Source: RGIG3701 sp030530205 (lineage in GTDB: Bacteria > Planctomycetota > Planctomycetia > Pirellulales > Thermoguttaceae). Taken from it: a stretch of DNA of 64,000 nt. The DNA is taken from NCBI GenBank assembly GCA_030530205.1, contig JAUMVK010000011.1, positions 1 through 64,000 of the forward strand, in the 5' to 3' direction. Shown here piece after piece: positions 42,283-51,130 of the stretch (position 1 is the stretch's first letter; every line of letters starts with the position of its first letter). A model generated the notes under the pieces. The model worked only from the letters and a program-made list of their open reading frames with translations, made no database searches and had not been told where the DNA came from. A program made the translations under genes and the position numbers.

Positions 42283-43461
42283 TCAGTTGTCAAGCATCTG
42301 TTTGCAAATTTTGCTGCATTCCCAAAGCATTCTCGGCAGGTGGAAGCACCCCTTGAAGATGTTCCCCTTTTGCGTTGAGGAGATGGTGCCGTCGCGGTGG
42401 AGGTAGCCGAACCAGTCGCCGTACTCGCGGTCCGTAAAGTGCTCAAACGCCCAGTCGTGGACCTGCTTGTGCATGTCGGCGTACTTTTCATCGCCGGTAA
42501 GCTGGCACGCCAGCAGCGTCGCGATGATCGTTTCATTGTGGTTCCACCAGAACTTCATGTCGTGCCAGTACTCGACGGACGGTTTGTCGTACACGTCGCG
42601 GAAATAGAGCATCCCGCCGTACTCTTTGTCCCAGCCGCGCTCCCACATCCAGTCGAGAATGTCGAGGCCGGTCTGGATGTAGTCCTGCCGGTTCCGCCGT
42701 TTTCCTTCGTCCATGATGAACCACGCGCCTTCAATGGCGTGCCCCGGGTTGAGCGTCCGCCCCTCGCACGAGTCCACGATGTCGCCGTTCGGCGCGACGC
42801 ACTCCATGACGCACCGAATCTCCGGTTTCATAAAGTACTTCTGGATTTTCTCGATGCACTCGTCGATCTTCGCGTCGGCGCCCTCCAGCTGGATGGAATC
42901 CCGAAGCTGCTGGATCGTCGCGATGAGTATCGCGTAGTAGCCCAGCCCGATCATGGGGCGGACATCGGTGAACTTGGGCGGGTTCGGCACGTGGTTGGCG
43001 AAAATGTTGTAGCACTTGAGCGCCAGTTCCTTCGCGTGCTCGGAGCCGTCCGCCTTGGCCAGCTCGCCGAAGGAGATCGCCCCGAACGACTCGCTGAACG
43101 CGTAGCGGCGTTTGCGGATCGGGCGGCCGTCGCGGGTGAGCTGGAAGAACATCCGCCCGTCCTCGTCGAAGGCGTATTTCTCGACGAATTCGAGCGTCTG
43201 CCGGCACTCTTCGAGCCAGACGGGGTTTTTCGCCGACGTCTCGCAGTTGTTGTACAGATGCCCCATCACCCAGGCGAAACGGCCCTGCTGCCAGACGCCC
43301 TTGTCGGTGTCGAAGAGGTTGCCCTGCTGGTCCACGCAGGTCATGATCCCGCCCTGTTCGTGGTCCACGGCATGGTTGAGCCAGAATGGAATGGAGTCGT
43401 TAAACAGCGTGTTGGTGTAAAGCTGATACAGTTCGTTGATTTGATCTTTTGTATAAGTCAT
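42283..43461 (-). CDS. N-acylglucosamine 2-epimerase (AGE/RenBP) family protein
   Basis: 392 aa, an (alpha/alpha)6 barrel. Family words: DKGVWQQGRFAWVMGHLYN, NPGHAIEGAWFIMDEG (His and Glu of the active site), KFWWNHNETIIATLLA and GDWFGYLHRDG. Interconverts N-acetylmannosamine and N-acetylglucosamine or related sugars. It lies downstream of nanA and the transporter on the same strand, so ManNAc to GlcNAc conversion is the probable role, replacing the usual NanE route. An iterated-word inverted repeat (43474-43628) lies between it and nanA. Confidence 0.9.
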   Translation of the reverse strand: MTYTKDQINELYQLYTNTLFNDSIPFWLNHAVDHEQGGIMTCVDQQGNLFDTDKGVWQQGRFAWVMGHLYNNCETSAKNPVWLEECRQTLEFVEKYAFDEDGRMFFQLTRDGRPIRKRRYAFSESFGAISFGELAKADGSEHAKELALKCYNIFANHVPNPPKFTDVRPMIGLGYYAILIATIQQLRDSIQLEGADAKIDECIEKIQKYFMKPEIRCVMECVAPNGDIVDSCEGRTLNPGHAIEGAWFIMDEGKRRNRQDYIQTGLDILDWMWERGWDKEYGGMLYFRDVYDKPSVEYWHDMKFWWNHNETIIATLLACQLTGDEKYADMHKQVHDWAFEHFTDREYGDWFGYLHRDGTISSTQKGNIFKGCFHLPRMLWECSKICKQMLDN

Positions 43462-43473
43462 GGCGATTCATTA

Positions 43474-43628
43474 AGTTAGGAGTTAGGAGCGAGGAGTTAG
43501 GAGTTGGAAATGGAAGGCGGTAATGAAGGCCGCAAGGCCGGAATTACGCGCCTTTCAAGGGTTGAAGTCTTTCTGCAAGCCGCGTTGCGCGAAGCGTCAA
43601 CTTCTAACTCCTAACTCCTAACTCCTCA
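43474..43628. repeat. Iterated-word inverted repeat (GGAGTTAGGAGTGAGGAG type), copy 3
   Basis: AGTTAGGAGTTAGGAGC.. on the left and ..CTAACTCCTAACTCCTCACT on the right. Nested inside at 43518-43555 is a second palindromic unit (GGTAATGAAGGCCG..GGAATTACGCGCC), the same that replaced the end of the gene at 26221. It lies within the sialic acid operon between nanA and the epimerase gene. Confidence 0.75.
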
Positions 43629-43635
43629 CTATTTT

Positions 43636-44532
43636 TTACGGTTCGATCACTCCGAGCGCTTCGATCCGCGCCAGAATGTCCTTCTTGCCTTCCGGGGAGA
43701 TGGACTTGAGCGGGAGACGGACGTCGCCCAGATCCAGACCGTGCGCGGCCATCATGACCTTGCCGGCCGCCACGCCGCCGTACTGGACGAGAATGTCCAC
43801 CACCTGGCAGACTTTCCGCATGGAGGCCTGCACCGCGTCGAAATCGCCGGCTTTCAGGTCACGGACGATTTTCAGGTACGTCGGGGCCATGTAGTTGTAC
43901 GTGCTGCCGATTGCTGATTTCGCACCCAAGGCCACCGCGCCGGCAAAGAATTCATCGACGCCGAACGTGATGTCGTACTTGCCGTCCAGTGCCGCCATGC
44001 AGTTCTGGTACTCGTACAGGTCCACGCTGTTGAACTTGATTCCTGCCAGCTGCGGCATACGCTTGTCTGCGCATTCGAGGAACTTGACCATCGGCAGGCT
44101 GATCCCGGACATGCCGGTGTGGTAGTAGTAGAACGGGAGGTCCGGCGCGGTTTTGACCGCTTCGATGCAGTAATCGACGAGCGTCTCGACGTTGCCCGGC
44201 TTGAAGTAGTTGGCGGGCACGACGCTCACCGCATCGCAGCCGACTTTCTGGGCGTGGGCCGCCAGTTCCTGAACGTCTGGCAGAGCCAGCGCGCCAACGT
44301 GGGCGATGATCGTCAGTTTCCCCTTGGCGGCTTTGACCCACTCGGCCATGACGGTTTTGCGTTCCTCGACGGAGCAGGAAATTCCCTCGCCGGTCGATCC
44401 GCAAATATAGACGCCCATGACGCCCTGACGCTGAAGCATCTCGGCCTGTGCGCCGATGCATCCGTAATTGACGCTTCCGTCGGCGTTGAAGGCCGTATGC
44501 GTTGCCGCGATAAGTCCCGATAATTTTTTCAT
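43636..44532 (-). CDS. nanA: N-acetylneuraminate lyase
   Basis: 298 aa, DapA/NanA TIM barrel. Cleaves sialic acid to N-acetylmannosamine and pyruvate. GSTGE at 45-49 binds the pyruvate carboxylate, Tyr137 (FYYYHTG) and Schiff-base Lys166 (AGIKFNS) match NanA positions, and the GI-F-NSVDLYEYQN pattern with HTGMSGISLP favours the lyase over dihydrodipicolinate synthase. ATG at 44532 follows GAAAGGAG. Gene order on the minus strand is transporter, nanA, epimerase. Confidence 0.92.
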   Translation of the reverse strand: MKKLSGLIAATHTAFNADGSVNYGCIGAQAEMLQRQGVMGVYICGSTGEGISCSVEERKTVMAEWVKAAKGKLTIIAHVGALALPDVQELAAHAQKVGCDAVSVVPANYFKPGNVETLVDYCIEAVKTAPDLPFYYYHTGMSGISLPMVKFLECADKRMPQLAGIKFNSVDLYEYQNCMAALDGKYDITFGVDEFFAGAVALGAKSAIGSTYNYMAPTYLKIVRDLKAGDFDAVQASMRKVCQVVDILVQYGGVAAGKVMMAAHGLDLGDVRLPLKSISPEGKKDILARIEALGVIEP

Positions 44533-44562
44533 ATTGATTACTCCTTTCAAGTGGTTAAAATT

Positions 44563-47310
44563 CTAATCGACCTCTTCCGGCACGTATTTCCACGTCAGAC
44601 CGTCCAGCTGATCCATCGTCGGCCGGCCGGTCAAGAGGGAAACGACGTACCCGACCACCACGCACGCCAGCAGTCCCGCGACGCTGTAAAGCAGGAAGTG
44701 CGGCTTGACCGGCACGACGTTCGTATAGATCAAAACGATGTTGACGATGTAGGACGCCGCCAGCCCGGCAACCGCGCCCGCCCCGTTGATCCTCGGGATG
44801 AAAAGGCCCATGACGAAGAGCCCCGCCAGCCCGCTGGTCAGGATCCCGATGACTTTCTGGAACTCCATAAACAGGGATTTGATGTCGATCGTCGCGATGA
44901 GCAAAGCGAAGGCGATCGCGGCCGTCCCGAAGATGAACGACGCCCATTTGGCGACCTTGAACGCCTTGACCTTGTCGTTGCTGATGAACCGGCAGTAGAA
45001 GTCGGACATAAACGCCGTGGACGCCGAGTTGAAGTTCGCGGAGAGCGTGGACATTGCCGCAGCAAAAATGGCGGCAATGAGCAGGCCCGAAACGCCCGTC
45101 GGCAGGCTCGAAACGATGTACGTCGGGAAGACCGCATCGTTCTGGTACATCGACCAGTCAAACGAGCCGGCGTTCGATTTGTAGTACGCGTAGAGCGTCG
45201 TCCCGATGAAGTAGAACAGCGTGCAGCTCATCACCGACAGGATCCCGTTGAACCAGATCGAACGGGCGGCCGCCTTTTCGTCTTTGGTGGTCATGTACTT
45301 TTGAACGATCGTTTGGTCGGACGTGTAGGAACTGAGGTTGATGGCGATCCCGCCGATAAACGTCACCCAAAAGACGGGCTCCACCAGGGACCAGCTAAAG
45401 TCGAACGCGTGAAATTTCTGATTGGCCATCGCCAGCTGGAACACGCCGGACACGCCGCCGTCGGTTCCCATGATCATCATCGTAACGGCAATCAGGGCGC
45501 CGCCGACCAGAACCACCGCCTGGATGAATTCCGACCAGATTACCGCGCTCACGCCGCCGATGGTCGAGTAGATCACCGTCACCGCCCCCACCAGGACGAT
45601 GGAGACGAAGAGGTTCATGCCGACGATCACCGAAAGGGCCAGCGCTGGCAGGTACACGACGATCGCCGAACGCACGATCATGAAAATGATAAACGCCGCG
45701 GAAGCGAAAACTCGGGAGAAAACGTTAAAACGCTTTTCCAGGTACTCGTAAGCCGATGTGATCTTCAGCCTCCGATAGAACGGCAAATACAGGTAAACGA
45801 CGATCGGAGCGAGAATGAAGATCGCGAACGTCATCGGGTACATCCACCACGAAGAACTGAACGTCATGGCGGGGATCGTCATGTACGTAATGGACGAGAG
45901 CATCGCGGCAAAGATCGCCACGCCGTTGACCCACCACGGAATCCGGCCGCCGCCTTTGCAGTAGTCGTCGATCCCCTTGTTTTTCCGCATGAAGAAGTAC
46001 CCAAAGGGAAGCATCAGGCCCAGGTACACTAAAAAGACGGTCCAGTTTACGGTCCCGAACCTCCGGTCAAGCGCCAGATTGAGGACCTGCAGACCCGCCC
46101 AGCGCTGCGCCGGTTTGACTTCCCCGCCGACGACCATGAGCTGATTGCTGAAGTTCATCACCGCCGCGCCGCAGACGGGCGTGGGGATCGTCACGTTCCC
46201 CTTTTCGAAAAACGTTCCTTCTTCGATGACCGTATGGTAAACGAACATCCGTTTTTCCCAGTTGAACGACTCAGGCGTCCGGGCGTAGTACTGGGTCAAA
46301 TATTCGTCTTTCTCAGGCCCGGAAAGCGTGTTGAGCTTTTCGTTCACTTCCGTCCAGACGTCGGCGTTGACGCCGCCGACGAGGAGGATCGACTCGGAGC
46401 CAACGACGACTGCCGTGGAACCGATCGAGCAAAAGCGCTCGCCCTTGTATTCGAGGTCCGCCAGGCGGGTCCATTTGACCTTCAGCGTCCCCGCGTCGTC
46501 CCGATCCGGCTGCATTTTCCAGACGTCGTACAGAGGTTTTCCGTTCGCGCCCTCCGCTTTGTCGTATCCGCCAAAAACGAACAGGGAAGCGTTGTCGTGG
46601 ATCGTATCAAGATTGGAAATCCGAACCGCGCCGGCCGGCTGGGAACGCACGACGCCGTTTTGCACGTCGTCCGGAATGCCGTCCAGCTCGACCCATTTCC
46701 CCCCATCCAGAGCAAACAGTTTCCCGCTGGCGAAAACGTAAGGGACCTTCCCGATCGCACCACCGCAGCCCATCGAACACGGGGCGGGCAGATCCGGCCC
46801 GGACGTCAGCTCGACCGAATCGGTCTGGGCGTTGAAAACGGCTTTCCAGACTTTGACCGACTCGCCGTTTTCATTCGCGCCGCCGCAGAGCAGCAAATAC
46901 GAATCGAACGCCACCGTGACTCCTTCCGCGACCGGCTCAGGAAGTCCCTCGGGCGATTCCTTGCCATCGACAAAAACCCGCACCGGTTTCGCTTTCCAGA
47001 CGGTTTTCCCGTCCGCGGTTTCCTGAACGAGCCGGGAAACGGTCCGGGCGTAACACTTTTTTCCGCCGTCCGCGACAGGAGCGTCAAAATACGAACCGCC
47101 AAAGGTCAGCGCGACCTTCTGAAGGTCACCCGGGGCGGCGTTCGTCTTGCCAACGACCCCGAAAAATGGCCGTGCGACCGCTTGAGGCAGAACATCCGAC
47201 TGTGTTACCCATTGCAAACTGGCGTTGTTCTCAAGTCCCTTCGCTGAAAATGAGGTAAAAAATAGAATCGCGACAATAGCCGCAGTGTAAATGATGTGTC
47301 TAATGTTCAT
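44563..47310 (-). CDS. Fusion: Kelch (NanM-like) domain + sodium:solute symporter, sialic acid uptake
   Basis: 915 aa. Start at 47310 (MNIRHII) gives a signal sequence (YTAAIVAILFFTSFSAKG). Residues about 40-430 are Kelch-type beta-propeller blades: KVALTFGGSYFDAPV, SYLLLCGGANENGE, SLFVFGGYDKAEG, SILLVGGVNADVW, NQLMVVGGEVKPAQ. Residues about 445-900 are a sodium:solute symporter with 13 helices (GGGRIPWWVNGVAIFAAMLSSITYM opening, SSYTSDQTIVQKYMTTKD). NanM-type propellers are sialic acid mutarotases that occur beside SSS transporters; here both are one polypeptide, with the propeller outside the cell membrane. It probably captures and mutarotates sialic acid as it is imported. First gene of the nanA-epimerase cluster, 30 bp before nanA. 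Confidence 0.88.
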   Translation of the reverse strand: MNIRHIIYTAAIVAILFFTSFSAKGLENNASLQWVTQSDVLPQAVARPFFGVVGKTNAAPGDLQKVALTFGGSYFDAPVADGGKKCYARTVSRLVQETADGKTVWKAKPVRVFVDGKESPEGLPEPVAEGVTVAFDSYLLLCGGANENGESVKVWKAVFNAQTDSVELTSGPDLPAPCSMGCGGAIGKVPYVFASGKLFALDGGKWVELDGIPDDVQNGVVRSQPAGAVRISNLDTIHDNASLFVFGGYDKAEGANGKPLYDVWKMQPDRDDAGTLKVKWTRLADLEYKGERFCSIGSTAVVVGSESILLVGGVNADVWTEVNEKLNTLSGPEKDEYLTQYYARTPESFNWEKRMFVYHTVIEEGTFFEKGNVTIPTPVCGAAVMNFSNQLMVVGGEVKPAQRWAGLQVLNLALDRRFGTVNWTVFLVYLGLMLPFGYFFMRKNKGIDDYCKGGGRIPWWVNGVAIFAAMLSSITYMTIPAMTFSSSWWMYPMTFAIFILAPIVVYLYLPFYRRLKITSAYEYLEKRFNVFSRVFASAAFIIFMIVRSAIVVYLPALALSVIVGMNLFVSIVLVGAVTVIYSTIGGVSAVIWSEFIQAVVLVGGALIAVTMMIMGTDGGVSGVFQLAMANQKFHAFDFSWSLVEPVFWVTFIGGIAINLSSYTSDQTIVQKYMTTKDEKAAARSIWFNGILSVMSCTLFYFIGTTLYAYYKSNAGSFDWSMYQNDAVFPTYIVSSLPTGVSGLLIAAIFAAAMSTLSANFNSASTAFMSDFYCRFISNDKVKAFKVAKWASFIFGTAAIAFALLIATIDIKSLFMEFQKVIGILTSGLAGLFVMGLFIPRINGAGAVAGLAASYIVNIVLIYTNVVPVKPHFLLYSVAGLLACVVVGYVVSLLTGRPTMDQLDGLTWKYVPEEVD

Positions 47311-47520
47311 TGCATCGTCGTTTTCAAATGCGGAAATGATCGTAAGGAACGTTACAGGCACCGTCAAACATTTCTCTAATATCTCTTTTTATACTAACAT
47401 ACTATTTTACACTACCTTCAAAACTACACAAGAGGGGCCACTACAATAATTAAGGAAGTTCACGAAAACTTACGAGGCTTTTTCATTTTAACCACCCAAT
47501 AACCGTTTGTAATTCCGGTT

Positions 47521-47690
47521 CATCCGACAAGTGCGTACCGACACCTTTTAATCCCCAGGATTTTTAGCTTGAAGTATTCTCCATCGCGAAAACCATAAGC
47601 CTGACGTTTCATCGTCTTGATCTTGTTGTTCAGTCCTTCCAATGGACCGGTGGAGGAAGAAGAGAACCTGGAGGATGTTTTGGCTCGGGA
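47521..47690 (-). mobile_element. ISL3-family transposase C-terminal fragment
   Basis: Minus strand reads SSTGPLEGLNNKIKTMKRQ then AYGFRDGEYFKLKILGIKR, ending RYALVG and a stop, followed by the terminal word GGTTCATCCGACAAGTGCG at 47517. The GLNNKIK..RQAYGFR..YF.L.IL pattern is the conserved C-terminus of ISL3-family (IS204/IS1001-type) transposases and identifies the other relics. Only the last 55 codons remain. Confidence 0.8.
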
Positions 47691-47699
47691 GTGGCCCAA

Positions 47700-48113
47700 A
47701 TCTCGTCGTAAAAGAAATTTCAGACCCTATCGCCGCAGATGGAAGCGGTAGTTTTTTTTGTGTTTTTTTTCAGAAAAGGCCAAGCCATTGATCCGGTTTG
47801 GCCGCAACTTAAAACTCTGATATTTTAAGATTATTGTACGTGCCAACTCGCGTATCTAGGCCAGACACCAGCATTCTATAAAGCGTTTCTTTATTACTAT
47901 GCCGTAATAAAGTTGGTGGAAGCCTGTGTTATGTCTACGAGTATAGCCTTTTATTGCCAAAGAAGAATCGGGGTTTGGTAGCATTCTCCTTATTTCTTTT
48001 TAACTTTCTGATTTTGGATTTACCTATATAGGTCAAGTGTAAGCGAAAAGTAGACACCAAATGACGAAAATATTACACTCAACTGTCTACTTTTCCCATT
48101 ATTCATTGAAATT
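47700..48113. other. Gap with IS-end-like inverted repeat, no gene
   Basis: A 12-bp perfect inverted repeat (GAAAAGTAGACA at 48045-48056, TGTCTACTTTTC at 48084-48095) preceded by AAGTGTAAGC resembles IS21-type ends and may be a collapsed element. A plus-strand scrap at about 47654-47753 encodes a basic tail (AREWPKSRRKRNFRPYRRR) with no start. Nothing else seen. Confidence 0.45.
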
Positions 48114-48482
48114 ATGGTCAATTCACGCGAAAAAGGAGCCAGGGCCGAACGGGAACTGGCAGGGAAACTGAGAGAACTGCTCGGAGTTGAGGCTCGGCGC
48201 GGACAGCAGTTTTGCGGAGCGAATGGGGACGCGGACGTCGTCGGGATCCCCGGCGTTCACATCGAAGCCAAGATGGTTGAGAAACTCAACCTGGAGCTGG
48301 CGATGGATCAGTCCAGGCGAGACGCGCGACCGGGGGAGATCCCCGTCGTGATCCACCGCCGAAAACGGAAGCCGTGGCTCGTGACGGTCCCGCTGGAGGA
48401 GCTGAAGGAATTCTGCCGGATCGTGGTGGATGCGCAAAAATCTCAGGAGGAAGGGTTGACTTTTCGAAAGGAGAGAGTATAA
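48114..48482 (+). CDS. Phage-type Holliday junction resolvase-like PD-(D/E)XK protein
   Basis: 122 aa. KGARAERELAGKLREL (with Glu12), GDADVVGIPGVHIEAKMVE supplying Asp39/41 and Glu51-x-Lys53, and KPWLVTVPLEEL at the end: the layout of small archaeal-type or phage resolvases of the PD-(D/E)XK fold that occur in phages and plasmids. It would cut branched DNA during replication or recombination. The stop overlaps the start of the next gene (TAATG). Part of a mobile-DNA fragment running to 51.7 kb. Confidence 0.7.
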   Translation: MVNSREKGARAERELAGKLRELLGVEARRGQQFCGANGDADVVGIPGVHIEAKMVEKLNLELAMDQSRRDARPGEIPVVIHRRKRKPWLVTVPLEELKEFCRIVVDAQKSQEEGLTFRKERV

Positions 48483-48946
48483 TGGGAAGCAGTAAAGATA
48501 TTGACCGGGTGCATGGAGGATTTCATATTCAGAAGTATGTGTCCAAAGAAACCATTGCCGGAATTAAAGTCATTCAGAAAAAAGATGTATACAAAACTGG
48601 AAGGAGTGAAGACGCTCCGGCACATTCCAATACATCCACAGCCTATTTTTCAATCAATGGAGAAACTGGCCGTGTACTTTCCCTGAAAATTTATGAAAAT
48701 CGGGATTCCGTGATGGAATTTCACATGCACGAAACAGGAGAAAGGAATAAAGAAGGGACAGTTCATTATCATATTTACAGAAAAAATAAAGATGGCAAAA
48801 TTGAACGAGACGATAAAGAACGCCGTCTGACTCCTGAGCTTGAACTTAAATATGGACCGTTAATGCAAGCGGCTTATGAACGAAATATAAGCCTTGGATT
48901 GGGAGGAAATCCGCCCAATTATGATTTCATTGAAAAGGATAAATAA
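48482..48946 (+). CDS. Unknown protein with His-rich core, 154 aa
   Basis: ATG overlaps the stop of the resolvase-like gene and GAAAGGAGAG precedes it, so the start is firm. A beta-rich centre carries STAYFSINGETGRVLSL, EFHMHETGERNKEG and TVHYHIYRKNKDGK; the HxH words could bind metal. No signal peptide. The gene is followed one base later by a small acidic gene (48948-49283). Size, order and the HxH motifs would fit a toxin-domain fragment with its immunity protein, but there is no sequence proof. Its A+T content and codons differ from the GC-rich resolvase gene just before it. Confidence 0.6.
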   Translation: MGSSKDIDRVHGGFHIQKYVSKETIAGIKVIQKKDVYKTGRSEDAPAHSNTSTAYFSINGETGRVLSLKIYENRDSVMEFHMHETGERNKEGTVHYHIYRKNKDGKIERDDKERRLTPELELKYGPLMQAAYERNISLGLGGNPPNYDFIEKDK

Positions 48947-48947
48947 A

Positions 48948-49283
48948 ATGGAAGACAAACTGATAAGCAGAATTCCAGGTTCCAAGATTGGACTTGAGGA
49001 AGATGATCCGAACTTTGCACCTATTGACAATCTTTTGTATTGGCTGGATTATGGCGGATTTGAGCGATGCCAATTCAAATATAAAGGAGTTTGGTATGTA
49101 ATTCATTGTGATGCTTGGGAAGGTGGCAGGGATTATTATTTCGCAACGACCAAAAATGAAGGCAATCCACTGATGGAATCTAAAAGCGTTTGGGAAATTT
49201 TGGATTCTCCATTGCTTCCAGATGGGAAAACTCCGCGGCAAGCTCTTTGCGAAGTATCCTTCGATGAATATCAAAATATTTGA
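48948..49283 (+). CDS. Small acidic protein, possible immunity partner, 111 aa
   Basis: Starts one base after the stop of 48482-48946. Acidic with aromatic words (LLYWLDYGGFERCQFKYKG, VIHCDAWEGGRDYYFATTK). No signal or membrane segment. Tight spacing suggests translation coupled with the previous gene, as in toxin-immunity pairs; this is inference only. Confidence 0.6.
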   Translation: MEDKLISRIPGSKIGLEEDDPNFAPIDNLLYWLDYGGFERCQFKYKGVWYVIHCDAWEGGRDYYFATTKNEGNPLMESKSVWEILDSPLLPDGKTPRQALCEVSFDEYQNI

Positions 49284-49285
49284 AA

Positions 49286-50128
49286 ATGAACTATTCGGCA
49301 AAACGAACTGCAAAAATTTACAATTACTCCCTATTCGACCCTTTGAGTACAGAAGGTTTATTTGACATTCCACGGCTTCAAAGGGTCAATGTAGTTCCAG
49401 AAGTTATTATTCCTTTTAACTACGCCCTATCCTTTCAAGGGGATATGGGAAAGACGGGGGTGCATTTCTTTATTGATGATTATCAGTTTGAAAGAATATG
49501 GCACCAACCAGAAAAATACCTGAATGTTCTTCGGAAATTTCAATGTGTTTTTACTCCGGACTGGTCTATGTATCTTGATTTTCCGGCAGCGGCTCTTTTG
49601 TGGAATCACTACCGGAAACAGGTGATTGGGCAGTTTTTCCAAAATAATCAAATTCAAGTTGTTCCTACTGTAGGTTGGGGATTTCCAAATTCGTATTCTT
49701 TTTGTTTTCAAGGAATTCCAACACATGGAACCATCGCGGTTTCTACAATGGTTGGAAAATCAAATGTTTATCGAAAAATCTGGCAAGATGGAATGACAGA
49801 GACAGTTCGAAGACTGAAGCCAGAGCAGATCCTCGCGTACGGTCAGCCGATCGAGTTCGACCCGGCCGGTGCGGAAGTCGTGTGGTTTCGGTCCGAGCAT
49901 CTCGACCGGATGCGGAAAATCAAGAGAAAAGGGAATGGGCCGCGGACGAATTTCCTGGTTCAGAATCCACGGCTGGTGTATTACGTCGCGAATATGATGG
50001 GGATCCAGGAAGGACCCGACGGGAGCGGACCGCCTCTCAGAACTCCACAAACCGCCGCGTTTTTTTCACCACTTCCGCCGTCTGTCCTTCCTGGAAATCC
50101 GGCCTCCATCTGCAAGACGCGCTCTTGA
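49286..50128 (+). CDS. DUF4417-family protein, C-terminus probably replaced
   Basis: 280 aa. Clear DUF4417 core: VIPFNYALSFQG, VHFFIDDYQFERIWHQPEKYL, FQCVFTPDWSMYLDFPAAALLWNHYRKQ, in pieces, then VIGQFFQ, VVPTVGWGFPNSYSFCFQGIP. DUF4417 proteins are found in phages and plasmids; function unknown. After about residue 245 the frame passes into sequence antisense to the tape-measure remnant (50037 onward), giving a Pro/Ser-rich tail unlike the family. So the native C-terminus was probably lost in the junction of two mobile fragments. ATG at 49286 overlaps the region of the previous stop; an in-frame TTG at 49280 is possible. Confidence 0.75.
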   Translation: MNYSAKRTAKIYNYSLFDPLSTEGLFDIPRLQRVNVVPEVIIPFNYALSFQGDMGKTGVHFFIDDYQFERIWHQPEKYLNVLRKFQCVFTPDWSMYLDFPAAALLWNHYRKQVIGQFFQNNQIQVVPTVGWGFPNSYSFCFQGIPTHGTIAVSTMVGKSNVYRKIWQDGMTETVRRLKPEQILAYGQPIEFDPAGAEVVWFRSEHLDRMRKIKRKGNGPRTNFLVQNPRLVYYVANMMGIQEGPDGSGPPLRTPQTAAFFSPLPPSVLPGNPASICKTRS

Positions 50129-50795
50129 CTCCTGACTCACTTGGTACCGCGCCGATGTCTTTCCCCTCGGCCATGAGTTTTTTGATGCCTTCACTGCCTT
50201 CCTGGAAGAATGGCAAAAGTTTAAAGCCCGCTTCGCCGAAAAGCTCCATAGCGACACGGGTTTGCTCAGATTTGTCACCGATTGCTTGGATGTGATCTGC
50301 GAGTTTCATGATTTGGTCTTCATTAGACAGTCCAGCAAAGTCTTCTGTACTCAAACCAATCTTCCCCAATTTGCCGATTGCACCAGTATCTCCCATTTGG
50401 GCTGCGCCTAATTGGTTTTGAAAAGCCTTAATACCTTCTGTTAGAATCTCGAAATTCGCTCCACACTGTTCAGCTGCGAATTTTAAACCTCCTAAGGACT
50501 CCACACCAATTCCAATTCTTTGTGAAGTTTTGGAAATTTGGTCGCCAAGGGCCACGAACCCATTGACAGCGTTCGAGAGTGGAGTTATAATATAATTTGT
50601 CAGGATTAAGTGGAATGCCTTAATAGAAGTGGCAGCTGCAGTTATTACAGAAGAATATTCAACCCAACTGTTTTCACTTTTTTTGAGGGTACCACTTAAA
50701 GTGTTAAAACCTGTCTCAAGTTTGCGTAGTTCCTGCGTTGCAGTTGTAATGGCGTTTGTATTCGCAGTAATTGCAATGTGTAATTCTTCTGACAT
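50037..50795 (-). pseudogene. Phage tail tape-measure protein, truncated N-terminus (copy 2)
   Basis: 252 aa, homologous to 7061-7492 over the first 125 residues (coiled-coil start, then TNYIITPLSNAVNGFVALGDQ and ISKTSQRIGIGVESLGGLKF in order) and continuing with EQTRVAMELFGEAGFKLLPF, a phrase typical of tape-measure proteins. The last 25 residues (from SGVKSASC) are basic and likely out of frame. Full proteins are several times longer, so this is a remnant. ATG at 50795 follows GGTGAC. Confidence 0.75.
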
Positions 50796-50809
50796 GGGAG
50801 TCACCAATG

Positions 50810-51130
50810 CGTAAAGAGTATCGAACTTTTACAAAACACAGTCCACTGCACTTTGATACTATTCATCGCGAAATAACTTATGATAACAACGGGAATATTG
50901 TGGATGTTCAGGACCGTAATCTTTCCGAGGAGTTTCGGAAAGAAATAAGGAGCCAGGACAAAGCCCAAAAGGAAATCCAAAGGAAAAAACAAATTAAAAA
51001 CAGCAAGGAAATATGGAAAAACATGTCAAAAGCGGATAAACAGTTAGTTTATTTCGGCTATACATGTCTTTTCATTGCCTTTTTAATTGTCATTTTCCTG
51101 TTTATTTATGACTCGTGTGTTCCTGGTTGA
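50810..51130 (+). CDS. Small tail-anchored membrane protein between phage tail genes, 106 aa
   Basis: ATG at 50810 with GGGAG upstream. Basic, Lys-rich soluble part (SQDKAQKEIQRKKQIKNSK) and one C-terminal membrane helix (YTCLFIAFLIVIFLFIY). Antisense to the flanking tail genes and only 14 bp from the divergent tape-measure start, the same place as the 73-aa membrane protein in cassette 1 (6828-7049), though not homologous. Possibly a phage moron with a role at the membrane. Confidence 0.6.
   Translation, partial: RKEYRTFTKHSPLHFDTIHREITYDNNGNIVDVQDRNLSEEFRKEIRSQDKAQKEIQRKKQIKNSKEIWKNMSKADKQLVYFGYTCLFIAFLIVIFLFIYDSCVPG

Noticed and set aside
44551..46032. 493-aa plus-strand frame opposite the symporter part
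   Set aside because: Extremely Arg/Asp/His-rich shadow of membrane-helix codons.
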